From JAGQVA01 sp033764335 (lineage in GTDB: Bacteria; Bacteroidota; Bacteroidia; J057): DNA of 64,000 bases. Shown here one piece after another: positions 35,177-43,634 of this stretch. The DNA lies in contig JANRJC010000066.1 of assembly GCA_033764335.1 (NCBI GenBank), positions 1 through 64,000 on the forward strand, in the 5' to 3' direction. Position 1 is the stretch's first letter. Every line of letters starts with the position of its first letter. The position numbers were made by a program, and so were the translations under genes. Below the pieces are notes generated by a model, which was given only the letters and a program-made list of their open reading frames with translations, was not told the DNA's origin and did not search any database.

Positions 35177-36847
35177 ATGATGAAGCAAAGAAAATTCCTG
35201 GCCTTAGTATTACTCATTACCGTTTCATTTAGTGTCGGTTTCGTCACACATATCACCGACAACTACTTCGAAATCTCCAAAAACCTGGACATTTTCGGCA
35301 AACTTTACCGGGAAATAAATTCCTTCTACGTGGACGATACGGATCCTTCCCGTCTTATGCGCACCGGCATTGATGCCATGCTCAGTTCTTTGGACCCCTA
35401 CACTAATTACATCAGCGAAGAAGATGTAGAGGATTTTAAGTTTATGAGCACCGGGCAATACGGAGGGGTAGGAGCACTTATCGGAAAAAGGGAAGATAAA
35501 ATCATCGTGCTTGAACCTTATGAGGGTTATCCCGCTGATAAAGCAGGGCTAAAAGCAGGAGATATTATTCTCAAAATTAATAATGAGATTATTAAACCGG
35601 ATAGGGATGTCGCAGAGGTGCGCAATATTCTCCGAGGGGAAAAAGGTACGGAAGTAATACTGACCATTTTGCATCCCGGCGAAGAACAAAGCCATGAAGT
35701 CAAACTCTCTCGCGACCGGATAAAAGTGGACAACGTCCCTTATTTCGGCATGGTCAATGAAAAGGTAGGTTATATCTCTCTCACCGGTTTTACCCAGGAT
35801 GCCGGCCTTGAAGTTCAGGAAGCTACCAAAATTTTAAAAAAAGAAAACCCTCAATTGACGGGAATTATTCTCGACCTCAGAGGCAATCCCGGCGGGCGAC
35901 TCGACGAAGCCGTAAATGTTGCGAATGTATTTGTGTCGGAAAATGAGCTTATCGTCGAAACCCGTGGCCGTATTGACGGCACCCGCCACGTTCACAATGC
36001 TCAACGATCTCCTGTGGACACGGAAATTCCTCTCGCGGTACTTGTCAATAGCCGCAGTGCCAGTGCCTCTGAAATCGTCGCAGGCTCCATCCAGGATCTG
36101 GATCGGGGACTCATCATCGGGCAACGCAGCTTTGGGAAAGGCCTTGTTCAGAACATACGCCCGCTTAGTTATAATACCCAGCTTAAAGTTACCACCGCCA
36201 AATATTATACGCCCAGTGGTCGTTGTATTCAGGCAATTAATTACGCCGAACGCAACGAGGACGGAAGCGTAGCCCGAATTCCTGACAGTTTGAAAACCGC
36301 ATTTACTACTCGCAATGGCAGAACCGTTTATGACGGTGGCGGGATAGAACCGGACATCCCCGTAGATATTCAGAAAATCAATACCATCACCACCGAACTC
36401 AGCAATCAAAACCTGATCTTTGATTTCGCTACACAGTACGTGAAAAAAAATCCGGTGATTGATTCGCCCGCTAGTTTTGCCATTTCAGAAGAAACTTACC
36501 GCGAGTTTACGGACTTTGTGCGTACTCAAAAGTTTGACTACCAGACCAGTGCCGAAAAACAAATGGAAAAATTGATTGAAACGGTCGAAAAAGAGTCTTA
36601 CTCCGAACAACTGAAAACCACCCTCACCGAACTTGACCGCAAGCTCGATTTACTGAAAGACAAAGACCTTCTCAAACACAAAAAAGAAATCTCCCGTTTA
36701 CTCCGCCAGGAAATCGTAAAACGTTATTATTACAAAGCGGGTGAAATTCAAACCACGCTCAAAGATGACGCGGATGTTCTCTCGGCCATAAAAATTCTGG
36801 AGAGCCCCGAAGAATACCGAAAAAAACTTTCCGGAGGCTCAAAATAG
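35177..36847 (+). CDS. S41-family C-terminal processing peptidase with PDZ
   Basis: A 556-residue periplasmic serine protease. An N-terminal hydrophobic segment (ALVLLITVSFSVGFVTH) serves as signal anchor; a PDZ domain spans about residues 85-170 (YGGVGALIGKREDKIIVLEP, then GYPADKAGLKAGDIILKIN); the catalytic domain has the Ser in NSRSASASEIVAGS (near 295) and the general-base Lys in QRSFGKGLVQ (near 320). The C-terminal 150 residues are helical and charged. CtpA/Prc enzymes trim or degrade envelope proteins from their C-termini. Family certain; the specific orthologue name is not. Confidence 0.92.
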   Translation: MMKQRKFLALVLLITVSFSVGFVTHITDNYFEISKNLDIFGKLYREINSFYVDDTDPSRLMRTGIDAMLSSLDPYTNYISEEDVEDFKFMSTGQYGGVGALIGKREDKIIVLEPYEGYPADKAGLKAGDIILKINNEIIKPDRDVAEVRNILRGEKGTEVILTILHPGEEQSHEVKLSRDRIKVDNVPYFGMVNEKVGYISLTGFTQDAGLEVQEATKILKKENPQLTGIILDLRGNPGGRLDEAVNVANVFVSENELIVETRGRIDGTRHVHNAQRSPVDTEIPLAVLVNSRSASASEIVAGSIQDLDRGLIIGQRSFGKGLVQNIRPLSYNTQLKVTTAKYYTPSGRCIQAINYAERNEDGSVARIPDSLKTAFTTRNGRTVYDGGGIEPDIPVDIQKINTITTELSNQNLIFDFATQYVKKNPVIDSPASFAISEETYREFTDFVRTQKFDYQTSAEKQMEKLIETVEKESYSEQLKTTLTELDRKLDLLKDKDLLKHKKEISRLLRQEIVKRYYYKAGEIQTTLKDDADVLSAIKILESPEEYRKKLSGGSK

Positions 36848-36869
36848 CCCTAAGATATATTCTGATTTT

Positions 36870-36904
36870 TCCGGCGTCCTTACAGCGACGCCGGATTTTT
36901 TTTT
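36870..36904 (+). terminator. Rho-independent terminator after the S41 protease
   Basis: Stem TCCGGCGTC (36870-36878) / GACGCCGGA (36887-36895) followed by a run of nine T. It separates the protease gene from the TIMP-like gene. Confidence 0.9.
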
Positions 36905-36916
36905 AGTTTTACCTCT

Positions 36917-37441
36917 ATGAAAAAAACCTTCTTATTCCTTCTTCTTCCACTGTTTTTTTCGGGAGGACAGTTATACGCTCAAATTTGCGACTGTCTGCCT
37001 CCTGACAACCTCTCCCAGGCATTGGCTGGAGCGGATCTGGTTTTTGAAGGAAAGGTTGTATTTGTGAACACCAACTGGATGGCAGGCGGAATGAAATACT
37101 CCTTTGAAGTCAACCGTACCTGGAAACGTACTGCTGCCAAATACCTCATTGTTAATACTCCCTGGGAAAAAGATTGCGGGTATCCTTTTAAAACCGACAG
37201 TACTTATCTGGTATTTGTTACTAAAAAATTTGGGCTAAAAACTGATGGCTGCATGGGAAATATGCCGATAACTAAACTAAATACCCGACAGCCATTTACA
37301 GAAGTTGAATACGCACCCCAAAACCGCAGCACAGGCACCGATTTTCTGGGTTATACACTTGCAATTTTTTTATTTTTATCGCTGGTCTTTATTGCCTTGG
37401 TAGTGTTCCGGAAAAAATGGTACAAACCACCTGTCCGATAA
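36917..37441 (+). CDS. TIMP/netrin-like secreted protein with C-terminal membrane helix
   Basis: A 174-residue protein. A signal peptide (FLFLLLPLFFSGGQLYAQ) is followed almost at once by ICDCLPP, a CxC start like that of tissue inhibitors of metalloproteinases, then ADLVFEGKVVFVN, YSFEVNRTWKR, LIVNTPWEKDCGYPF and STYLVFVTKK, which together follow the NTR/TIMP OB-fold. Near the C-terminus a hydrophobic helix (LGYTLAIFLFLSLVFIALVVF) anchors it. Such proteins are common in Bacteroidota and mostly uncharacterised. It follows a terminator, so it has its own transcription or is read with ung, which begins 9 bp after its stop. Confidence 0.7.
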   Translation: MKKTFLFLLLPLFFSGGQLYAQICDCLPPDNLSQALAGADLVFEGKVVFVNTNWMAGGMKYSFEVNRTWKRTAAKYLIVNTPWEKDCGYPFKTDSTYLVFVTKKFGLKTDGCMGNMPITKLNTRQPFTEVEYAPQNRSTGTDFLGYTLAIFLFLSLVFIALVVFRKKWYKPPVR

Positions 37442-37449
37442 ACCCAAAC

Positions 37450-38145
37450 ATGATCCCCATGACCCACCCCGCAGAATCTGTACAAATAGAAACCGGCTGG
37501 AAAAAAGTCCTTTATGAGGAATTTGCACAACCGTATTTTCTGGAATTAAAGGCTTTTTTACAGGCAGAAAAACAATCCGGGCAAATCATTTACCCACAGG
37601 GGAAAGAAATTTTTAATGCTTTCAACAAAACACCTTTCGACAAGGTGAAAGTAGTAATTCTGGGGCAAGATCCTTACCACGGACCGGGGCAGGCTCACGG
37701 ATTGAGTTTTTCCGTGCCCGTCGGAATCGCACCACCGCCTTCCTTAAAAAACATTTACAAAGAACTGCAAACCGACGTGGGTATCGTTATTCCCCACCAC
37801 GGCAATCTCGAATCCTGGGCAGAACAAGGGGTTTTGCTTCTGAACGCAGTTCTTACAGTAAGAGCTACGCTGGCGAATTCTCATAAAGGCAAGGGCTGGG
37901 AAAAATTTACTACCGCCGCAGTAAAAGCACTAAACGATCAGAAAGAAGGCCTCGTGTTTCTTTTATGGGGTCGCCCTGCGCAGGAAAAAGGATCAGTCAT
38001 TGACCCTTCTCGACATTATATCCTCAAGTCGGTACACCCCTCTCCCCTATCGGCACATACCGGCTTTTTCGGATGTCGGCACTTTTCCCAAACAAATGAA
38101 ATCCTTGCAAAAAGAGGCCTAACACCGATCAACTGGCAGGTATAA
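37450..38145 (+). CDS. ung: Uracil-DNA glycosylase (family 1)
   Basis: A 231-residue enzyme from ATG 37450 that cuts uracil from DNA. The catalytic GQDPYHGPGQAHGLSFSV motif is near residue 74 and the DNA-intercalating HPSPLSAHTGFFG near 196-208; the GVLLLNAVLTV strand is also present. An ATG at 37417 lies within the previous gene and adds an unlikely leader; 37459 is a second possible start three codons later. Length is as in other UNGs. Confidence 0.96.
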   Translation: MIPMTHPAESVQIETGWKKVLYEEFAQPYFLELKAFLQAEKQSGQIIYPQGKEIFNAFNKTPFDKVKVVILGQDPYHGPGQAHGLSFSVPVGIAPPPSLKNIYKELQTDVGIVIPHHGNLESWAEQGVLLLNAVLTVRATLANSHKGKGWEKFTTAAVKALNDQKEGLVFLLWGRPAQEKGSVIDPSRHYILKSVHPSPLSAHTGFFGCRHFSQTNEILAKRGLTPINWQV

Positions 38146-38152
38146 AACCAAG

Positions 38153-38179
38153 CCCCGAAACGCATTTCTGCGCCCGGGG
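38153..38179. terminator. Possible hairpin between convergent ung and RQC-like gene
   Basis: CCCCG (38153-38157) pairs with CGGGG (38175-38179), with an inner GCA/TGC pairing. There is no long T run on either side, so terminator function is tentative. Confidence 0.3.
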
Positions 38180-38203
38180 TCTGATTTGCAAACACAAAAA
38201 AAA

Positions 38204-39148
38204 TTACGAAACCTGTTTCATCGGCACAGTGGAGGTATCCATGTACAACCTGCACAATTTCAGCACGTCATACTCCACTCCTAAAACCTCGTGCGCCTGC
38301 TTTAATCCTCCGGAAGAAACCTGCCGAAAATACTGGATTACTTTGTGCAGAACTTTGTTTCCGACGTTCTCCTCTATCCACGGACGAAGGTCAATCTCGC
38401 CTGCCCGGTGAAGATTTTCGAGATAAGTCGTAACACTACTTGCACTCAAATCTCTCTTTGTGGCAATATCTTCCACTTTCGTTCCCCCGAGAAATAGTTC
38501 CTTTACTTTCTGATGACTGGGGGAATAGGCCTTGCGGAAGACACCCGTCTCATCGTCCAATTCTTTTTTCTCGACAATACGTGAAATCTCCGCTAATACC
38601 ATCAGTCGAATGCTGCCATCCATTTTTTCGGCCCCGGGTATCGCTTTTAAGGCCTCTTCTGTCTGAGGTAATTTATCAACCAGTACTTCCATCGTGTAAT
38701 TGGTAAATAAATCAAACGGGCGTTTTTCTTTTTGCGCAGCAGCTTCCTTACGCAATTCTCTCAAAGCGCGAATCAATTGTACCTGATACCAGCTTTTGCG
38801 AAGTTCTCCTTTTGTAGTTACAAGCGGCTGGGGAGCATCCAGCCATTTCTGCCCATCCTCCGTCAGAGCAATCAGCCCGTAAGTCTGCTGGGTTATTTTC
38901 AAAAAACCCTGCTTAACGAGATAGTTGACCAGATCGTCCACGTGGGAATAGGGCAATTCACTCAGTTCTCCAAAGGTTTCCATTTGTTTATGATGGTCTT
39001 TTTTCCAACCAAACAAACTGTTTCCAGTCAGAATCCGCTGAATATACGTGCCGGGGTAGTCCTTCTCCAGAAGAAGTACGGTTTTCAATACGGCCATTGT
39101 TTCCTGGCCAATGTCAATACTCTGTTGATTATAGGATTGTGATTCCAT
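38204..39148 (-). CDS. RecQ C-terminal-like protein without helicase (RQC + HRDC + HTH), copy B
   Basis: A 314-residue protein that lines up with the C-terminal half of RecQ helicases. Residues ~10-105 resemble the RQC winged helix (IDIGQETMAVLKTVLLLE, then DDLVNYLVKQGFLKI and LIALTEDGQKWL). Residues ~120-195 resemble an HRDC domain (LIRALRELRKEAAAQKEKRP, FDLFTNYTMEVLVDKLPQ). Residues ~208-260 form a helix-turn-helix like the HTH_40 module at the tail of many Bacteroidota RecQ proteins (VKELFLGGTKVEDIATKRDL, then SASSVTTYLENLHRAGEI). The DEAH helicase core and the zinc-binding cysteines are absent and not adjacent. It starts 35 bp after the stop of copy A, likely one operon. It probably binds DNA; function unknown. 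Confidence 0.75.
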   Translation of the reverse strand: MESQSYNQQSIDIGQETMAVLKTVLLLEKDYPGTYIQRILTGNSLFGWKKDHHKQMETFGELSELPYSHVDDLVNYLVKQGFLKITQQTYGLIALTEDGQKWLDAPQPLVTTKGELRKSWYQVQLIRALRELRKEAAAQKEKRPFDLFTNYTMEVLVDKLPQTEEALKAIPGAEKMDGSIRLMVLAEISRIVEKKELDDETGVFRKAYSPSHQKVKELFLGGTKVEDIATKRDLSASSVTTYLENLHRAGEIDLRPWIEENVGNKVLHKVIQYFRQVSSGGLKQAHEVLGVEYDVLKLCRLYMDTSTVPMKQVS

Positions 39149-39183
39149 GATAATTGATTACGTTTTACGGGGTTAAGGAAAAA

Positions 39184-40140
39184 TCAGGAAGCCATGGGCA
39201 ACTCGTCCTCGTGTACCGAAACATCGGCTACATACAACTTGCACATTTGCAACGTTCCGTAGTCAAGGCCGAGATTTTCATAAGCTTCTTTCAGCCGTGA
39301 ATCGGGGGATTTGCGAAAATATTCCACACCTTTTTCCAGTACTTCGCTGCTGATATTTTCTTCAATCCAGGTTTTCATATTTATCTCCCCGGCCTGGTGA
39401 AGCCGCTGAAGAATTTGTCTTATCGTATCGGGTCTTACGGCTCGCTTCAGGGCAATTTCTTCAATACCTGCACCCGCCTGAAAAAGATCTTTCACCTGCC
39501 GGTATCCGGGAGAATGGATTTGCTTCATTCGCTGAAACCGGTCTTCGTCATTTTTTTTCTCCGAAACCCGTGTGATAGACTGAAAAATGGCCGGACCATA
39601 CCGGTTGGCTTTATAATCCCCAAACCCCGGCACAAGTTTTAGCTCGTCCATAGTTTCTGGTTTGACTGCCACGAGTTTTTCAAGGGTGTAATCCGTAAAT
39701 ATTCGGAAAGGCGGTAGGTTTTCGGTCTGAGCCAGATCGCGGCGAATCTGTCGCAGTTCGTTGGTGAGCATTCGATCCAAAATACTCAGATTGATGATCC
39801 TTTTTTGTACCCATATATCCGCAGGGCCATTGAGAAATTCCTCGCCTTTCCCCGTAAGACCCAAACTGCCAAATTGAGCACTTACTACCTGTAGATAATT
39901 TTCTTTCAGCAGATAATTGATGATTCCCCGCACGGTTTCGGCATTGTATTCCGCCAGGACACCAAACTGGGGCAAATCGGCGTTTTCGTCCTTGCGAAGA
40001 TTTAAGGATTGCTGACCGCGAAGCATTCGGACAATAAACGATGCTCCGTAATTACCATTCAATGAGCGAATCGCCTGTAAAATAATCTGGGCATCGCGAC
40101 CGATGTTGAGCTGGCTTTTTGCCCGCGAAAATGTTTCCAT
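39184..40140 (-). CDS. RecQ C-terminal-like protein without helicase (RQC + HRDC + HTH), copy A
   Basis: A 318-residue paralogue and first gene of the pair. The RQC-like part reads NIGRDAQIILQAIRSLNGNY, GASFIVRMLRGQQSL, VRGIINYLLKENYLQVV and LGLTGKGEEFL; the HRDC-like part reads LDRMLTNELRQIRRDLA, LPPFRIFTDYTLEKLVAVKP, DELKLVPGFGDYKANRYG; the HTH part reads VKDLFQAGAGIEEIALKRAV then RPDTIRQILQRLHQAGEINM. It is closer to a standard RecQ tail than copy B, with the canonical VPGFGDYKANRYG helix-hairpin that copy B has lost (IPGAEKMDGSIR). No helicase domain lies upstream: the next gene is a divergent hydrolase 242 bp away. A nucleic-acid-binding accessory role is inferred. Confidence 0.78.
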   Translation of the reverse strand: METFSRAKSQLNIGRDAQIILQAIRSLNGNYGASFIVRMLRGQQSLNLRKDENADLPQFGVLAEYNAETVRGIINYLLKENYLQVVSAQFGSLGLTGKGEEFLNGPADIWVQKRIINLSILDRMLTNELRQIRRDLAQTENLPPFRIFTDYTLEKLVAVKPETMDELKLVPGFGDYKANRYGPAIFQSITRVSEKKNDEDRFQRMKQIHSPGYRQVKDLFQAGAGIEEIALKRAVRPDTIRQILQRLHQAGEINMKTWIEENISSEVLEKGVEYFRKSPDSRLKEAYENLGLDYGTLQMCKLYVADVSVHEDELPMAS

Positions 40141-40382
40141 GGTTTTGTATTTGGTTTGTTGTACGTAAATGATAGGGTGAATATCCTACCGAAAAGCCCC
40201 CGTTCAATGGAAAAAATTGACAACAGGTAAGGACAGGAAAATCGTTTATTGCTGATATTTTTTTTATAAAAAATTGAAAATCAATTATTTAGACACCTAT
40301 CCTATGAAAAAAAAAGTCAAATAAGCAGTTTCTGAGGGTAGCTGGTTTTTTTTCGTATCTTGTTGCTGCTAATTCCTTTATT

Positions 40383-41216
40383 ATGGCACATTCTTTTTTC
40401 CAGCTTATCTCGGGCAAACAGGTTTTTTCCGGCGAAATATGGGAACCCTCCGGAGATATAAAAGCGGTTATTTGCCTGGTGCATGGTCATGGTGAATATA
40501 CCGGTCGGTATCATTATGTAGCCAAGCTGATGAATGACGCAGGTATATGTGTTATCGGCTTCGACAATTTCGGACATGGAAAAACCCTGGGAAAAAGAGG
40601 CGTTGTTCCTTCTTATGAAGCCATAATGACCGCCTTAAAAGATTTACTCGCTGAAGCTGAAAAACGATGGCCGGGAAAACCCCGGTTTCTCTACGGCCAC
40701 AGCATGGGTGGAAATTTTGTGATCAATTATGCGTTGCGGTTTCAGCCTTCTTTAGCAGGAGTGATAGCTACCTCCTCGTGGCTAAAACTGGCCATTAACC
40801 CCCCGGCGATCCAGTTGTTTCTGGCAAAAATCACGATGAAAATTGCACCGGGTTTCACCCAGTCCACAAAACTCGACGCCGGCCTTATTTCACGCGACCC
40901 GGTGGAGGCAGACCGTTACCGCAACGACCCGATGATTCACGACAAAATGGGTGCGGTTCTGTTTTTTAGTACTTATAATGCCGGTCTGTGGGCCATGGAT
41001 CACGCCAATCAGTTTCCCTGCCCCTTATTGATACACCACGGTACAGGGGACAAAATTACCTCCTGGCAGGCAAGTGAAACATTTGCAAACACCGCAGGCG
41101 GCGGCGATGTGACGCTAAAACTTTGGGAAGGGCTATATCACGAGACCCAATATGAGCCGGAAAAGGATACGGTTATTGGGGTTTCCAGAGACTGGATTCT
41201 GGATAAGGTTTCCTAA
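40383..41216 (+). CDS. Alpha/beta hydrolase, monoacylglycerol-lipase-like (serine aminopeptidase S33)
   Basis: A 277-residue cytoplasmic hydrolase. The oxyanion region VICLVHGHGEYTGRYHYVA near the N-terminus and the nucleophile elbow FLYGHSMGGNFVINYA (Ser near residue 112) are typical of lysophospholipase/monoacylglycerol lipases. The acid and His are probably in HHGTGDKITSW and GLYHETQYE. It likely hydrolyses monoacylglycerols or related esters. Uma2 gene follows 34 bp downstream. Confidence 0.87.
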   Translation: MAHSFFQLISGKQVFSGEIWEPSGDIKAVICLVHGHGEYTGRYHYVAKLMNDAGICVIGFDNFGHGKTLGKRGVVPSYEAIMTALKDLLAEAEKRWPGKPRFLYGHSMGGNFVINYALRFQPSLAGVIATSSWLKLAINPPAIQLFLAKITMKIAPGFTQSTKLDAGLISRDPVEADRYRNDPMIHDKMGAVLFFSTYNAGLWAMDHANQFPCPLLIHHGTGDKITSWQASETFANTAGGGDVTLKLWEGLYHETQYEPEKDTVIGVSRDWILDKVS

Positions 41217-41250
41217 AATTATCGTATCTTTACTATCAAAACTATTAGAG

Positions 41251-41835
41251 ATGTTGCAAACCATTCGCCTGAAATCCCGGTACTTAGACCAAATGACGGA
41301 TGATGAATTTTTTGAATTCTGTCAGGCAAACCCGGATTTGCGGATCGAACGCTCCAAAAATCTGGAAATTATCATTATGTCTCCTACAGGTTCTCTCTCC
41401 GGGAAATACAGCGGTGAAGTATTTGGCCAACTTTATAGTTGGAATAGCTCATATCGCTTAGGCGAAGTCTTCGACTCCTCCACGGGTTTTACCCTTCCGG
41501 ACCAGTCGGTACGGTCTCCGGATGCCTGCTGGATTTCGGCGGAACGGTGGGCCGCCCTTTCACCCGAGGCTCAGGAAAAATTTGCCCCCATCTGTCCTGA
41601 CTTTGTGATCGAAATCAGTTCGCCTTCCGATAGTCTCGCCGAACTTCAGGAAAAAATGACTGAGTGGATGGAAAACGGCTGCCGCCTCGCCTGGATGATC
41701 AATCCTCAACAAGAAACCGTCACCATTTACCGGGAAAACTCAAAGACTTATACCCAAAACGGGTTTGAGAAAAAGGTTTCCGGAGAAAATATTCTGACCG
41801 GATTCGAGCTAGACCTCAGCCGCCTGAAAAAATAA
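41251..41835 (+). CDS. Uma2-family (DUF820) protein with PD-(D/E)xK fold
   Basis: A 194-residue protein from ATG 41251; the frame is open further upstream but overlaps the hydrolase gene. The family's nuclease-like residues are visible: LRIERSKNLEIIIMSPTGS, VRSPDACWIS (Asp), CPDFVIEISSPSDSL (Glu) and a Lys/Glu helix (ELQEKMTEWMENG). Uma2 proteins are numerous in cyanobacteria and Bacteroidota, with a restriction-endonuclease-like fold but no settled function. It is convergent with the M20 gene at a 6-bp gap. Confidence 0.85.
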   Translation: MLQTIRLKSRYLDQMTDDEFFEFCQANPDLRIERSKNLEIIIMSPTGSLSGKYSGEVFGQLYSWNSSYRLGEVFDSSTGFTLPDQSVRSPDACWISAERWAALSPEAQEKFAPICPDFVIEISSPSDSLAELQEKMTEWMENGCRLAWMINPQQETVTIYRENSKTYTQNGFEKKVSGENILTGFELDLSRLKK

Positions 41836-41841
41836 AGAACC

Positions 41842-43029
41842 TTATTTTGTCAACTCCCGGATTGCCAGCCAGGCCATGAGGCCGGTAGAGGTTTTCATCG
41901 CATCCTCATCAATATTAAACAGCGGAGTGTGCACTCCGTGTACAATACCTTTGGTTTCATTGCGGGTTCCGAGGCGATAAAAACAACCCGGAACTTCATG
42001 CGTGTACCAGGCAAAATCTTCGGCAGCCATCCAAATATCGAGATCCTCTACATTTTCCGGCCCCATATATTCGGTAATATAGTCTTTCGTACGAGCGGTA
42101 AGCACTTCATCATTGACCAGAAAGGGATAACCATGTCGGATGTCCAATTCTACCCGGCCCCCCAGACCCTTCGCCACTGAATGCACAATATCCGCAATTT
42201 TTTCTTTGGCTTTTGCCCGCCAGGCCTCATTCATGGTGCGGAGCGTGCCTTCCACATATACTTCATTGGGGATAATATTGGTAGCACCCTGAGCAATTAC
42301 TTTTCCAAAAGACAAAATCGTCGGGATGCGCGGATCGGATCGGCTGACTACCTGTTGAAGCGTTACGAGAATCTGTGCGGTCATCGTTACGGGATCAATA
42401 AAATGTGCAGGATGAGCCGCGTGGCCCCCCTTTCCGATGACACGCATATAAATTTCGTCGGCAGAGGCCATATACATACCCGAACGGATACCGATTTTCC
42501 CTACCGGCAGGAAAGGGTGAACGTGTTGCCCGATGATTGAATTGACTTTCGGTGTCTCAAGCACCCCCGCCCTAATCATGAGGGAAGCTCCGCCCGGCTC
42601 TTTTTCCTCGGCAGGTTGGAAAATGAGTTTGATCGTACCCGAAAACTGATCGGTAAGTTGAGAAAGAATACGGGCAGTTCCAAGCAGAGAGGAGGTATGT
42701 ACGTCATGGCCGCAGGCGTGCATTACCCCTTCGTTGCGGGATTTATAAGGAACTTCGTTGGCCTCGACGATAGGAAGAGCATCCATATCTGCCCGAAGGG
42801 CAATCACACGGTCAGAGGAATTTTTCCCATGTATTAAACCTACGACCCCATGCCCTGCAATATTGGGAATATATTCAATCCCCATGTCTTGCAGTTGTTT
42901 TTGGACAAAAGCAGCCGTATTCTTTTCTTCAAAAGACAGTTCGGGATTCGCGTGAATATGACGCCGCAGGGAAATCACATCCTCAAAAATTTCTCCTGCA
43001 AGATTTTGAATGCGGGTTTTTAGTTCCAT
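41842..43029 (-). CDS. M20-family amidohydrolase (N-acyl amino acid / IAA-conjugate hydrolase type)
   Basis: A 395-residue zinc-dependent hydrolase. Motifs in order: LRRHIHANPELSFEE, ALRADMDALPI (Asp ligand), MHACGHDVHTSSLLG (Cys/His ligands near residue 103), FQPAEEKEPGGA (Glu pair near 140), the dimerisation-domain segment GKGGHAAHPAHFIDPV, and a late AEDFAWYTHEVPGCFYRLG. The set matches the M20D subfamily (AmhX/HipO/IAA-amino acid hydrolases). Substrate is not decided by sequence. Divergent from the small lipoprotein gene. Confidence 0.9.
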   Translation of the reverse strand: MELKTRIQNLAGEIFEDVISLRRHIHANPELSFEEKNTAAFVQKQLQDMGIEYIPNIAGHGVVGLIHGKNSSDRVIALRADMDALPIVEANEVPYKSRNEGVMHACGHDVHTSSLLGTARILSQLTDQFSGTIKLIFQPAEEKEPGGASLMIRAGVLETPKVNSIIGQHVHPFLPVGKIGIRSGMYMASADEIYMRVIGKGGHAAHPAHFIDPVTMTAQILVTLQQVVSRSDPRIPTILSFGKVIAQGATNIIPNEVYVEGTLRTMNEAWRAKAKEKIADIVHSVAKGLGGRVELDIRHGYPFLVNDEVLTARTKDYITEYMGPENVEDLDIWMAAEDFAWYTHEVPGCFYRLGTRNETKGIVHGVHTPLFNIDEDAMKTSTGLMAWLAIRELTK

Positions 43030-43063
43030 GCCGCGAAAATATGTAATAATTCGCTGAATTTTC

Positions 43064-43071
43064 TACCTTTG
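43064..43071 (+). promoter_or_regulatory. Candidate -7 box for the small lipoprotein genes
   Basis: TACCTTTG matches TAnnTTTG 17 bp before the ATG at 43089. The upstream TTG is missing, so support is partial. Confidence 0.3.
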
Positions 43072-43088
43072 TGCAAAGCAGAAATTTT

Positions 43089-43574
43089 ATGAAAAAACCA
43101 CATATCACCCTTTTAACTATTGCCTTCCTGATGGGGAGTTTGATTTTAACCGGTTGTACAGGATATTCCGACGGCCCTGTATTAAGTCTGAAATCCGCTA
43201 AAACCAAAATTTCAACCACTTGGCGTGTAAAAGATGCGTCTCTTTTTGGGGTAGAAGTTACATCGAGTTATGATCAGGACTTTTTTAAATTTGAGGAAGA
43301 CGGCGATTTTTCTTATTTTGATGCCTCACGGTTGATTGCCGTTCCCCCTTTTACTCAGGATACGATTATGCCGCTTGAAGGTGTAGGCGAATGGCAGTTT
43401 TTGGATGGGAGCAAACAACTGGAGGTGTTATATACATTCTCATTTAAGGATCCTTACAATCCGGATATTACTTATACGGAGGACGTGAACCAACGCTGGG
43501 AAGTAACCCGTCTGGCAGAAGGAGAACTGTGGCTGCGCGACGACAGCACAATCCTGAAGCTGGAATTCTATTGA
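43089..43574 (+). CDS. Small lipoprotein, lipocalin-like
   Basis: A 161-residue protein from ATG 43089 (a GTG at 43071 is an alternative). The signal ends in a lipobox (LMGSLILTGCTGY), so Cys near residue 22 is lipidated. The mature part alternates strands of the kind ISTTWRVKDASLFG, FKFEEDGDFSYFD, VGEWQFLDGSKQLEV and WEVTRLAEGELWLRDD, resembling the lipocalin-like domains of Bacteroidota lipoproteins. The next gene encodes a protein of the same style, suggesting an old duplication. Function unknown. Confidence 0.65.
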   Translation: MKKPHITLLTIAFLMGSLILTGCTGYSDGPVLSLKSAKTKISTTWRVKDASLFGVEVTSSYDQDFFKFEEDGDFSYFDASRLIAVPPFTQDTIMPLEGVGEWQFLDGSKQLEVLYTFSFKDPYNPDITYTEDVNQRWEVTRLAEGELWLRDDSTILKLEFY

Positions 43575-43634
43575 TAGTTGCTTATTTACCACAACGATTG
43601 CCGTTCCGTTAACTCAGAACACCCTAAAAAACCT

